Of a stretch of DNA of 64,000 nt, positions 46,119-54,491 are shown in pieces. Under the pieces are notes generated by a model that had not been told where the DNA came from, searched no databases, and saw nothing but the letters and a program-made list of their open reading frames with translations. The position numbers were made by a program, and so were the translations under genes. The stretch is from positions 186,001 to 250,000 of the forward strand of contig NZ_JAYRCK010000001.1 in the NCBI RefSeq assembly GCF_036409475.1, read 5' to 3'. The first letter of the stretch is position 1, and every line of letters begins with the position of its first letter. The stretch comes from Scandinavium sp036409475 (lineage in GTDB: Bacteria > Pseudomonadota > Gammaproteobacteria > Enterobacterales > Enterobacteriaceae).

Positions 46119-48053
46119 ATGAATATATTCGATCACTATCGCCAGCGTTATGAAGCTGCCAAGGACGAAGAGTTCACACTGCAGGAATTTCTTGCGACCT
46201 GTAAACAAGATCGCAGTGCCTATGCCAACGCGGCAGAACGACTGTTAATGGCTATTGGTGAGCCAGTGATGGTTGATACTGCCCATGAGCCACGGCTGTC
46301 CCGTCTGTTTTCGAACCGCGTAGTCGCACGCTACCCGGCGTTTGAAGAGTTCTATGGTATGGAAGATGCTATCGAACAGATCGTCGCCTACCTGAAACAT
46401 GCCGCTCAGGGTCTGGAAGAGAAGAAACAGATCCTCTATCTGCTGGGGCCCGTCGGCGGCGGTAAATCTTCTCTGGCTGAACGACTGAAAGCCCTGATGC
46501 AGCGCGTACCGATTTACGTGCTCAGTGCGAACGGTGAACGTAGCCCGGTTAACGATCACCCGCTGTGCCTTTTCAACCCTCAGGAAGATGCACAGATTCT
46601 GGAAAAAGAGTACGGCATTCCTAACCGCTACCTCGGCACCATTATGTCGCCGTGGGCGGCGAAACGCCTGAACGAGTTTGGTGGCGATATCACCAAATTC
46701 CGCGTGGTGAAAGTGTGGCCGTCCATTCTGGCGCAGATTGCTATCGCCAAAACCGAACCGGGCGATGAGAACAACCAGGACATCTCGGCGCTGGTTGGTA
46801 AAGTGGATATCCGTAAGCTGGAAAACCACGCGCAGAACGATCCGGATGCTTATGGTTACTCCGGCGCGCTGTGCCGTGCTAACCAGGGGGTCATGGAATT
46901 CGTTGAGATGTTTAAAGCACCGATTAAAGTGCTGCATCCTCTGCTGACTGCGACCCAGGAAGGTAACTACAACGGGACAGAAGGTATCTCTGCCCTGCCG
47001 TTCAACGGGATTATCCTCGCGCACTCGAACGAATCTGAGTGGGTGACGTTCCGTAATAACAAAAACAATGAGGCGTTCCTTGACCGTGTGTACATCGTCA
47101 AAGTGCCTTATTGCCTGCGGATCTCCGAAGAGATCAAGATTTACGAAAAACTGCTTAATCACAGTGAGCTGACCCATGCGCCATGCGCCCCGGGCACCCT
47201 GGAAACGCTGGCTCGGTTCTCGATTCTGTCGCGTCTGAAAGAGCCGGAAAACTCCAGCATCTACTCCAAAATGCGCGTGTATGACGGTGAAAGCCTGAAA
47301 GACACCGACCCGAAAGCGAAATCCTATCAGGAGTATCGCGACTACTCGGGCGTGGACGAAGGCATGAACGGTCTGTCGACTCGCTTTGCGTTCAAAATTC
47401 TCTCTCGCGTCTTCAACTTTGACCATATCGAAGTCGCGGCGAACCCGGTGCATTTGTTCTATGTGCTGGAACAGCAGATTGAACGTGAGCAGTTCCCACA
47501 GGAGCAGGCTGAGCGCTACCTTGAGTTCCTCAAAGGCTATCTGATCCCGAAATACGCTGAATTCATCGGCAAAGAGATCCAGACCGCCTATCTGGAATCC
47601 TACTCCGAGTACGGGCAGAACATTTTCGACCGTTATGTTACCTACGCGGACTTCTGGATTCAGGATCAGGAATACCGCGACCCGGATACTGGCCAGCTGT
47701 TTGACCGTGAATCCCTGAACGCGGAGCTGGAAAAAATTGAGAAGCCTGCCGGGATCAGTAACCCGAAAGACTTCCGTAACGAAATCGTCAACTTCGTGCT
47801 GCGCGCCAGAGCGAACAACAGCGGACGTAATCCGAACTGGACCAGCTACGAAAAACTGCGCACGGTTATCGAGAAGAAAATGTTCTCCAATACCGAAGAG
47901 CTGTTGCCGGTGATTTCGTTCAATGCCAAAACCTCAACCGACGAGCAGAAAAAGCACGACGATTTTGTCGACCGCATGATGGAGAAAGGCTATACCCGCA
48001 AACAGGTTCGCCTGCTTTGCGAATGGTATCTGCGCGTGCGTAAGTCGTCTTAA
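46119..48053 (+). CDS. yeaG: PrkA-type serine kinase YeaG
   Basis: 644 residues, same length as E. coli YeaG. An N-terminal AAA-type P-loop (LLGPVGGGKSS near residue 110) is followed by a C-terminal PrkA kinase-like domain. It is a stress and nitrogen-starvation protein kinase. It is followed by yeaH after a BIME. Confidence 0.95.
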   Translation: MNIFDHYRQRYEAAKDEEFTLQEFLATCKQDRSAYANAAERLLMAIGEPVMVDTAHEPRLSRLFSNRVVARYPAFEEFYGMEDAIEQIVAYLKHAAQGLEEKKQILYLLGPVGGGKSSLAERLKALMQRVPIYVLSANGERSPVNDHPLCLFNPQEDAQILEKEYGIPNRYLGTIMSPWAAKRLNEFGGDITKFRVVKVWPSILAQIAIAKTEPGDENNQDISALVGKVDIRKLENHAQNDPDAYGYSGALCRANQGVMEFVEMFKAPIKVLHPLLTATQEGNYNGTEGISALPFNGIILAHSNESEWVTFRNNKNNEAFLDRVYIVKVPYCLRISEEIKIYEKLLNHSELTHAPCAPGTLETLARFSILSRLKEPENSSIYSKMRVYDGESLKDTDPKAKSYQEYRDYSGVDEGMNGLSTRFAFKILSRVFNFDHIEVAANPVHLFYVLEQQIEREQFPQEQAERYLEFLKGYLIPKYAEFIGKEIQTAYLESYSEYGQNIFDRYVTYADFWIQDQEYRDPDTGQLFDRESLNAELEKIEKPAGISNPKDFRNEIVNFVLRARANNSGRNPNWTSYEKLRTVIEKKMFSNTEELLPVISFNAKTSTDEQKKHDDFVDRMMEKGYTRKQVRLLCEWYLRVRKSS

Positions 48054-48059
48054 CAACAG

Positions 48060-48138
48060 TGCCCGGCGGCGCATGCGCTTGCCGGGCCTACAACGACAAG
48101 ATTCCGTAGGCCGGATAAGCGGCAGCGCCATCCGGCAC
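48060..48138. repeat. REP/BIME pair inside the yeaGH operon
   Basis: Two inverted units (GCCCGGCGGCGC and GCCATCCGGC types) lie in the yeaG-yeaH spacer and would be transcribed in the operon mRNA. Confidence 0.85.
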
Positions 48139-48174
48139 TTACTGGCACTGAAGTTGGCAGTACGGGAGGGGCAT

Positions 48175-49455
48175 ATGACCTGGTTCATAGACCGACGCCT
48201 GAACGGTAAGAATAAAAGCGCGGTAAACCGCCAGCGCTTTTTGCGCCGCTATAAGGCGCAGATAAAACAGTCGATCTCCGAGGCCATCAATAAACGCTCG
48301 GTCACGGATATCGACAGCGGCGAATCTGTTTCCATACCCACGGACGACATCAGCGAACCGATGTTCCACCAGGGGCGCGGCGGCCTGCGCCATCGCGTCC
48401 ATCCCGGTAATGACCATTTCGTCCAGAACGATCGCATCGAGCGTCCACAAGGCGGCGGTGGCGGCGGCGGAAGTGGTCAGGGCCAGGCAAGCCCTGACGG
48501 AGAAGGTCAGGATGAGTTTGTGTTTAACATCTCCAAAGACGAATATCTCGATCTGCTGTTTGAAGATTTGGCCCTGCCAAATCTGAAAAAGAATCAGCAT
48601 CGTCAGTTGACGGAATACAAAACGCACCGCGCGGGCTTCACCGCCAACGGTGTTCCGGCCAATATCAGCGTGGTGCGCTCGTTGCAAAATTCACTGGCGC
48701 GACGCACCGCAATGACAGCAGGAAAACGGCGAGAACTGCGTGAACTGGAGGCGAGCCTGGATACTGTCGCCAAAAGCGAACCGGCGCAATTGCTGGAAGA
48801 GGAACGCCTGCGCCGTGAAATCGCGGAACTGCGGGCGAAAATCGAGAAGGTGCCGTTTATCGACACCTTCGACCTGCGTTACAAAAACTACGAGAAGCGC
48901 CCTGAGCCCTCCAGCCAGGCAGTGATGTTCTGCCTGATGGACGTGTCGGGTTCGATGGATCAGGCCACTAAGGATATGGCGAAACGCTTTTACATCCTGC
49001 TCTATCTGTTCCTGAGCCGCACCTATAAAAACGTGGAAGTGGTGTATATCCGCCACCATACGCAGGCGAAAGAAGTGGATGAGCATGAGTTCTTCTACTC
49101 GCAGGAAACGGGCGGCACCATTGTGTCGAGCGCGCTGAAACTGATGGATGAAGTGGTGAAAGAACGCTACGACCCTGCACAGTGGAATATCTATGCCGCG
49201 CAGGCCTCCGATGGCGATAACTGGGCCGATGACTCACCGCTGTGTCATGAAATTCTGGCGAAGAAAATTCTGCCCGTAGTGCGTTATTACAGCTATATCG
49301 AGATTACTCGCCGCGCACATCAAACCCTGTGGCGTGAGTATGAGCATTTGCAATCGATGTTTGAGAACTTTGCCATGCAGCATATTCGCGACCAGGAAGA
49401 TATCTACCCTGTCTTCCGCGAACTGTTCCATAAGCAAGGTTCATCGGTCAGTTAA
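48175..49455 (+). CDS. yeaH: DUF444 / von Willebrand-type protein YeaH
   Basis: 426 residues. The central part has a Gly-rich linker (residues 95-107), and the C-terminal half a von Willebrand A-like fold with the metal-site motif DVSGSMD near residue 257. YeaH is the usual partner of the PrkA kinase YeaG. ATG 48175 follows GGGAGG. An open frame from 48073 runs through the BIME and is not coding. Confidence 0.94.
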   Translation: MTWFIDRRLNGKNKSAVNRQRFLRRYKAQIKQSISEAINKRSVTDIDSGESVSIPTDDISEPMFHQGRGGLRHRVHPGNDHFVQNDRIERPQGGGGGGGSGQGQASPDGEGQDEFVFNISKDEYLDLLFEDLALPNLKKNQHRQLTEYKTHRAGFTANGVPANISVVRSLQNSLARRTAMTAGKRRELRELEASLDTVAKSEPAQLLEEERLRREIAELRAKIEKVPFIDTFDLRYKNYEKRPEPSSQAVMFCLMDVSGSMDQATKDMAKRFYILLYLFLSRTYKNVEVVYIRHHTQAKEVDEHEFFYSQETGGTIVSSALKLMDEVVKERYDPAQWNIYAAQASDGDNWADDSPLCHEILAKKILPVVRYYSYIEITRRAHQTLWREYEHLQSMFENFAMQHIRDQEDIYPVFRELFHKQGSSVS

Positions 49456-49463
49456 TCGCTCCC

Positions 49464-49492
49464 CGGCCAGTCTTTCTCTGGCCGGATTTTCA
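49464..49492 (+). terminator. yeaGH terminator
   Basis: CCGGCCAG pairs perfectly with CTGGCCGG over a seven-base loop, followed by ATTTTC. Confidence 0.82.
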
Positions 49493-49690
49493 TTGAATCC
49501 TAAGCCCGACGGTGCATAGCGCTTGCCTGTAAAGTGAAAGGCAACATCGTTTCACTCATCAGGATGATCGTGCATTTTCTGGTCCTCGAAACCCACGCTC
49601 ATTTTGTCCTACAGTTCCCTTTCTAAGTGATCGGATAATGACGCCTGCGCTGAGCGCGATCATTTTTCCCCTCGCCGGTAAAAAAAGCCT

Positions 49691-49737
49691 GTTTACTCAC
49701 GACGATATGCGTAAAGTAAACGGGTTTACTTTTTTTA
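49691..49737 (+). promoter_or_regulatory. Candidate attenuator in the yeaL leader
   Basis: Three seven-base segments alternate: GTTTACT (49691-49697), AGTAAAC (49715-49721) and GTTTACT (49724-49730), the last followed by six more T. The middle segment can pair with the first (antiterminator) or with the third (terminator), but not both. The terminator ends about 20 bases before the yeaL ATG. The rest of the 49493-49690 stretch shows no gene. In E. coli yeaI, yeaJ and yeaK lie here. Confidence 0.5.
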
Positions 49738-49757
49738 CCTTTTGGCAAGGACTCCCT

Positions 49758-50204
49758 ATGATTGATCCGACTCTGCTTATCCTGCTCGGGCTGGCGGCAC
49801 TCGGCATTATTAGTCATAACACCGCCGTGACCGTCTCCATTCTGGTTTTGATTATCGTGCGCGTCACCCCGCTTAACGGATTGTTCCCCTGGATTGAAAA
49901 ACAGGGGCTGAGCATCGGGATTATCATCCTGACTATCGGCGTGATGGCCCCTATCGCCAGCGGCACGCTGCCTGCTTCGACGCTGCTGCACTCATTTGTT
50001 AACTGGAAATCTCTGGTGGCGATTGCCGTCGGCGTTTTTGTGTCATGGCTGGGTGGGCGTGGCGTGCAGTTGATGGGCATTCAACCGCAGCTGGTTGCCG
50101 GTTTGCTGGTGGGAACGGTTCTGGGTGTCGCACTCTTTCGCGGCGTGCCTGTCGGGCCACTTATCGCCGCCGGTATTGTCTCGCTGTTTATTGGGAAGGC
50201 GTAG
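49758..50204 (+). CDS. yeaL: DUF441 membrane protein YeaL
   Basis: 148 residues with four hydrophobic segments, nearly identical to E. coli YeaL (148 aa). The KQGLSIGIIILTIGVMAPIASG block is characteristic of DUF441. Start 49758 fits the family length; the longer frame from 49638 covers the leader hairpins and is not coding. Function unknown. Confidence 0.92.
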   Translation: MIDPTLLILLGLAALGIISHNTAVTVSILVLIIVRVTPLNGLFPWIEKQGLSIGIIILTIGVMAPIASGTLPASTLLHSFVNWKSLVAIAVGVFVSWLGGRGVQLMGIQPQLVAGLLVGTVLGVALFRGVPVGPLIAAGIVSLFIGKA

Positions 50205-50979
50205 TCAGCGCGTTGAGATACCGCCCCGGCGTTTGGCCTAACCCTTTGCGGAACATGGTGATAAACGCCGTGGTGGATTCATAGCCTAACGACAGCGCCG
50301 TCTGTTGCACCGTTTGCCCCCCAATCAGCATTTGCAACGCCAGAATCAGCTGCAACTGGTGCCGCCAGCGACGAAAACTCAGCCCTGTTTCCTTCACCAC
50401 CAGCCGCGCCAGGTTGCGTTCGCTCATCGCAAACCGACTCGCCCACTGCCCCAGCGTTTGCCACTCGGCAGGCTCAGCCGCCATCGTTTCCACCATCATA
50501 CGAATTTTGGGGTGTAACGAGACAGGGAGCTGTAACTGCTCCTGCGGCTGTTGCGGAAGTTCATCAAAAAGCACCCGCGTCAGGCGCTGCGTGGCCTCTG
50601 TCTTTAGTTCATTTCCGAGGCGTGCCGAAAGCGAAAGGATCAGTTCGCGAACCAACGGAGATATCTTCAGCGTACAGCAATGCTCAGGCATTGCCGCCGC
50701 GCCGGGTTCGATAAATAAAAAGCAAAGCTGCGCCCCCGGCGTGGCGCGATTGCTGTGCGGCACAAGCCCTGGGATCCACACGGCAAACTGCGGCGGCACC
50801 ATCCACATCGCATTCTCGACTTCACAGGTGATAGCCCCGTGCAGCGCCAGGATCAGCTGCCCTTTACGGTGCCGATGGCTGGGAATGAACTGCTCATCTT
50901 CAGCAACCTGAATACGAAACGCCACCGCGAGGTCACGCTGGCTGTCAGGTTCATAGCCGCCAAGTCCTAACCCTTTCAT
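50188..50979 (-). CDS. nimR: AraC-family regulator NimR
   Basis: 263 residues. An N-terminal cupin (PSHRHRKGQLILALHG) is followed by a C-terminal AraC double helix-turn-helix (VQQTALSLGYESTTAFITMFRKGLGQTPGRYL). In E. coli NimR (YeaM) represses the divergent exporter gene nimT. Its stop overlaps the end of yeaL by 17 bases. Confidence 0.9.
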   Translation of the reverse strand: MKGLGLGGYEPDSQRDLAVAFRIQVAEDEQFIPSHRHRKGQLILALHGAITCEVENAMWMVPPQFAVWIPGLVPHSNRATPGAQLCFLFIEPGAAAMPEHCCTLKISPLVRELILSLSARLGNELKTEATQRLTRVLFDELPQQPQEQLQLPVSLHPKIRMMVETMAAEPAEWQTLGQWASRFAMSERNLARLVVKETGLSFRRWRHQLQLILALQMLIGGQTVQQTALSLGYESTTAFITMFRKGLGQTPGRYLNALTTPSQ

Positions 50980-51066
50980 CTTCAGTTTGTCCGATATTAG
51001 CGATTATTTGTCATTCTGGCTTGATTCTATCATGAACAGAAAAGCGTATCGTAGCCCCTCCTGTGG

Positions 51067-52269
51067 ATGACCGAGAAAGCCATGAGTATGACGACCCTCT
51101 CTTCACGTCGGCAAAATCTGTTACTGATTGCCGGCATTCTGCTGATTGCCACCTCGTTGCGTGTGACGTTTACCGGCGCCGCCCCTCTGCTTGACAGCAT
51201 TCGTGCCGATTATGGCCTGACGACTGCCCAAACCGGGCTGCTGACCACGTTACCGCTGCTGGCTTTTGGCTTAGTTTCCCCTCTGGCCGCAGGTTTTGCG
51301 CGCCGATTTGGTATGGAGCGCAGCCTGACGGGCGCGCTTCTCCTGATTTGCGCCGGTATCGCCGTGCGTTCTCTGCCTTCGCCAACGCTGTTGTACGTCG
51401 GCACCGCCATTATTGGCTGCGGTATCGCCCTCGGAAACGTGCTGTTGCCGGGGCTTATCAAGCGTGATTTTTCCGGGCATGTGGCAAAAATGGTCGGCGC
51501 ATATTCATTGACCATGGGCGGTGCTGCGGCATTAGGATCGGCGCTGGTCGTGCCTTTGGCGTTAAGTGGATTAGGCTGGCAGGGTGCGTTACTGGCATTG
51601 ATGGCTTTCCCTCTACTGGGATTCCTGGTGTGGTTGCCACAATGGCGTAATCACACGCCTGCCGCCGTGACAACGTCGCGTAGCCTGCACGATAAAGGCA
51701 TCTGGCGTTCCGCTCTCGCCTGGCAGGTGACGCTGTTTCTGGGCATCAACTCGCTGGTTTACTATGTCATCATCGGCTGGCTGCCCGCCATTCTGATTAG
51801 CCATGGTTACAGTGAAGCGCAAGCCGGTTCCCTGCACGGGCTTCTTCAGCTTGCGACAGCAGCGCCAGGCCTGCTTATCCCGCTGGTGTTACACAAACTC
51901 AAAGATCAGAAAGGCATCGCAATTGGCGTGGCGCTGATGTGTGCTGTTAGCGCCGTCGGTTACTGGCTGATGCCGCAACAGGCGGTGCTGTGGACGCTGA
52001 TTTTCGGCTTCGGTTCCGGTGCCACGATGATCCTCGGCCTGACGTTTATCGGTTTACGCGCAGGCTCTGCACATCAGGCGGCTGCCCTTTCTGGCATGGC
52101 GCAATCGGTGGGTTATCTGCTGGCCGCTTGTGGGCCTCCGGTGATGGGGAAAATTCACGATGCGAGCGGCGACTGGCATATTCCGCTGATCGCTGTCGCT
52201 GTGATTTCACTGATTATGGCGGTGTTTGGCGGTCTCGCCGGGCGTGATAAAGAAATCACAAAACCATAA
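51067..52269 (+). CDS. nimT: MFS exporter NimT (2-nitroimidazole efflux)
   Basis: Up to 400 residues with twelve membrane segments, CynX/NimT family of the major facilitator superfamily. The LRVTFTGAAPLLDSIR block near residue 40 and the ending GRDKEI match E. coli YeaN. Three ATG codons lie close together (51067, 51082, 51088); the third lines up best with E. coli, so the first seven residues are doubtful. The 87-base gap to nimR must hold both promoters. Confidence 0.9.
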   Translation: MTEKAMSMTTLSSRRQNLLLIAGILLIATSLRVTFTGAAPLLDSIRADYGLTTAQTGLLTTLPLLAFGLVSPLAAGFARRFGMERSLTGALLLICAGIAVRSLPSPTLLYVGTAIIGCGIALGNVLLPGLIKRDFSGHVAKMVGAYSLTMGGAAALGSALVVPLALSGLGWQGALLALMAFPLLGFLVWLPQWRNHTPAAVTTSRSLHDKGIWRSALAWQVTLFLGINSLVYYVIIGWLPAILISHGYSEAQAGSLHGLLQLATAAPGLLIPLVLHKLKDQKGIAIGVALMCAVSAVGYWLMPQQAVLWTLIFGFGSGATMILGLTFIGLRAGSAHQAAALSGMAQSVGYLLAACGPPVMGKIHDASGDWHIPLIAVAVISLIMAVFGGLAGRDKEITKP

Positions 52270-52278
52270 TGAACGTGT

Positions 52279-52355
52279 AGGTCGGGTAAGGCACCAGCCG
52301 CCACCCGACAACATTCCTCGATATTGCCCGGCGGCACGTTGTTTGCCGGGCCTAC
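52279..52355. repeat. REP/BIME pair
   Basis: Two inverted REP units lie between the convergent nimT and the amidotransferase-like gene. Confidence 0.82.
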
Positions 52356-52370
52356 GACATCCAATCAAGC

Positions 52371-53078
52371 TTAGTTAGCCGCAGCACGTAAAAACGCATG
52401 AACCAGCGGAGCAGGACGCCCGGCCAGCGCGTTACGTTCATGCTGGAACAGCGTCGCAACAAAGAACGGATGCGTGATGAGCTCGACTGCGCGAATCTCC
52501 CCTTCTTCATCCCAGCCCGTCACCCGTAATGCGCCCTCTTCCAGTTCAGAAGCAAAGTCCGGGGAAATACCGTAGTTGCAGTGGTAACCCTCTTCGATGC
52601 TCAGACGACCGTACGCTTTAGCAATCAGGGTATTCGCACGCAGCTCGATCACATCTGACTTTTCCACCAGCGAACAACTTAGCGGGGCAATAACCATGCG
52701 CCCTTCGCTGTCGGTTTCGGCGTGCGCCGCGTCGCGCCAGCCCAATACGTTACGGGCATATTCGATGATCGCGTGCTGAAAACCACCGCAGGTGCCAAGG
52801 AAAGGAATACTGTTTTCACGCGCATAGCGAATAGCCGTCAATGCGCCTTCTGCGTTCTTATAAGGACTTGCCGGAACAACCCAGATTGCATCATAGCCAA
52901 CCAGGTCTTCTGCACTGCCTACCTCAGTGGTGGCAATCCAGTCGTAATCAGCCGTCAGTTCCTGTACGGCGGCGGCATCATCAATGGCCAGCGGGATCGC
53001 CTGATGGGCAATCACATCCGGATTGAAGTCGCCCACAAGGGCAATGCGCAACGTTTTTTTAGCGGGAGTGTGTTCCAT
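52371..53078 (-). CDS. CTP-synthase C-terminal-domain-like protein
   Basis: 235 residues with a class I glutamine amidotransferase fold resembling the C-terminal half of CTP synthase. The nucleophile elbow is PFLGTCGGFQHAIIEYARN near residue 95, and an ELITHPFFVATLFQHE segment resembles the HPE catalytic region, but with His-Pro-Phe. Relatives are annotated as CTP synthase C-terminal region-related (seleno)proteins, some with selenocysteine; this one has Cys. No partner synthase domain is next to it. Substrate unknown. Confidence 0.8.
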   Translation of the reverse strand: MEHTPAKKTLRIALVGDFNPDVIAHQAIPLAIDDAAAVQELTADYDWIATTEVGSAEDLVGYDAIWVVPASPYKNAEGALTAIRYARENSIPFLGTCGGFQHAIIEYARNVLGWRDAAHAETDSEGRMVIAPLSCSLVEKSDVIELRANTLIAKAYGRLSIEEGYHCNYGISPDFASELEEGALRVTGWDEEGEIRAVELITHPFFVATLFQHERNALAGRPAPLVHAFLRAAAN

Positions 53079-53238
53079 GAGGGGTTCCTTATGAGCAGCA
53101 GTTTTTGGACTTCATAAGGAACCTCAGATTACCGGGATTTTGCTCAGGCCACAATCCCCTTAAAGGGCAGGTGGCGAGAGTTTCTTCTTCCCGCGCAACG
53201 TATTACCCTTGGGTAAAGCAGCAGGAGGAGGAAAAGGA

Positions 53239-53589
53239 ATGATCCAGTGTAAGCGTGTCTATGACCCTGTTTCTACGGATGACGGCTATCGGGTTCTCGT
53301 CGACCGACTTTGGCCTCGCGGCATCAAGAAAGAGGCATTGGTTCACGACGAATGGTGTAAAACACTGACGCCCTCAAATGAGCTTCGTAAAGCCTTCCAC
53401 AGCGAGGTGATTGACTTCCCGACGTTCTGCCAGCATTACCGGGCTGAACTGGATAAAAACGTGGAGGACGGCAAACGACTTGCCGCCCTTGCACAGAAAC
53501 AAACGGTGACGTTGCTGTACGCTGCCACCAACACCCAGCGTAACCATGCGCGAGTGCTGGCAGACTGGCTATCCAGCCTTACTCCATAA
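53239..53589 (+). CDS. yeaO: DUF488 protein YeaO
   Basis: 116 residues, close to E. coli YeaO (115 aa), with the DUF488 block YRVLVDRLWPRGIKKE and the NHARVLADWL ending. ATG 53239 follows a run of AGGAGGAGG. Function unknown. It is convergent with the next gene and overlaps its end by 11 bases. Confidence 0.9.
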   Translation: MIQCKRVYDPVSTDDGYRVLVDRLWPRGIKKEALVHDEWCKTLTPSNELRKAFHSEVIDFPTFCQHYRAELDKNVEDGKRLAALAQKQTVTLLYAATNTQRNHARVLADWLSSLTP

Positions 53590-53884
53590 TTTTTGCGAGT
53601 TCGTCCGCAGGCAGTGCGTCCGGCGTTAACGGCATCAAATGCTCCGGGCGCACAAACGCAAAACCGGCCTGACCATCGACAGAAAGAATATCGCCCGTCA
53701 CCAGCCATAACGCCCGCTGTGATTCTCTCGGCAATTCTGTCACGACACCGTTGATAGGATTAAGCAGACGCTCGCCAGGCTGGCACAGCGCGAACAAAGA
53801 AACGGATTTGCCGATGTTAACTCGGCCAGCGGAAGTACGAGCCCCGATAATCATTGCCACGGTGCCCGGTTTAAGCTGAATCAT
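53579..53884 (-). CDS. Hypothetical protein, 101 aa
   Basis: A soluble protein rich in beta-type residues, with KPGTVAMIIGARTSAGRVNIGKSV at the start and a short acidic tail. GAGAG lies before the ATG. I do not recognise the family. The N-terminal half looks like a small SH3-like barrel, but this is only an impression. Convergent overlap with yeaO. Confidence 0.6.
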   Translation of the reverse strand: MIQLKPGTVAMIIGARTSAGRVNIGKSVSLFALCQPGERLLNPINGVVTELPRESQRALWLVTGDILSVDGQAGFAFVRPEHLMPLTPDALPADELAKIME

Positions 53885-53953
53885 GTTGCTCTCGTCAGGA
53901 TTGATATTAGGATAAATCTTAATACGAATTGTACCCTGGAGAGCAACGCAATG

Positions 53954-54196
53954 TCACGATTGCGGATGGTCGCGGCGGTAAAGCGTCCATTCATCGATCA
54001 CATCGCCATTCGGCAGTTTACAGTCGCTGCGAACGCCTTGTGGAGTTTCCACCGGCACGCTTGTCCCGCCTTTCTGTTGGCAATAAACGGCAGCAGGATT
54101 TGCCATACCCATGGCGGGCGGTGGGGGCGCATCGTTCTGCTGACTGGCGCATCCCGCCAGCAGCAGGGGCAACATCATTCCGGCGTATTTGTTCAC
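53954..54196 (-). CDS. yoaF: DUF333 lipoprotein YoaF
   Basis: 80 residues. A lipoprotein signal ends in LLAGC, followed by a Pro-rich linker and the DUF333 core MANPAAVYCQQKGG...CKLPNGDVIDEW, as in E. coli YoaF. GTG 54196 has TAAGGA seven bases upstream and puts the lipobox at the right place; the longer frame to 54238 would spoil the signal peptide. Confidence 0.88.
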   Translation of the reverse strand: MNKYAGMMLPLLLAGCASQQNDAPPPPAMGMANPAAVYCQQKGGTSVPVETPQGVRSDCKLPNGDVIDEWTLYRRDHPQS

Positions 54197-54280
54197 GGTG
54201 AATTCCTTACAATGGGTTGATTTCGCTTTAATCTTCACTATTTCTTCATTTTAACTGCACTTTTGCAAATTAAATTAGGA

Positions 54281-54356
54281 CTGTTCTCGCACTGACCAGA
54301 GAACAGATCATTCCATAATCAATGAGTTTTCCCCGCCGCCCCCGGCGGGGCTTTTT
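54281..54356 (+). ncRNA. Candidate small RNA upstream of dgcP
   Basis: A perfect eight-base hairpin (CTGTTCTC at 54281-54288 with GAGAACAG at 54299-54306) is followed by an unpaired AT-rich stretch and a strong terminator (54331-54338 with 54343-54350, then five T). No gene lies upstream on this strand, since yoaF runs the other way. The layout of stem, AU-rich linker and intrinsic terminator is that of an Hfq-binding small RNA. A promoter is not obvious. It could instead be the leader of dgcP. Confidence 0.4.
54331..54356 (+). terminator. Intrinsic terminator between yoaF and dgcP
   Basis: CCCCGCCG and CGGCGGGG form a perfect eight-base GC stem over a CCCC loop, followed by CTTTTT. Confidence 0.88.
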
Positions 54357-54491
54357 AAGCGGAAATTTGTCGCATTCCCCTGCTTTCGATGTATAAAATT
54401 TGATGTATTCATGGTTTACTATGATGGATAGTCGATTTATTCAGCATAGCGTGCCGTCTTCGCTGTTGAAGTGCACGGGAGTTTCCAGAAA

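Noticed and set aside
46245..47453. 402-residue open frame on the minus strand inside yeaG
   Set aside because: It is fully antisense to a highly conserved gene and has the His/Arg/Val-rich composition of a shadow frame, with no ribosome binding site.
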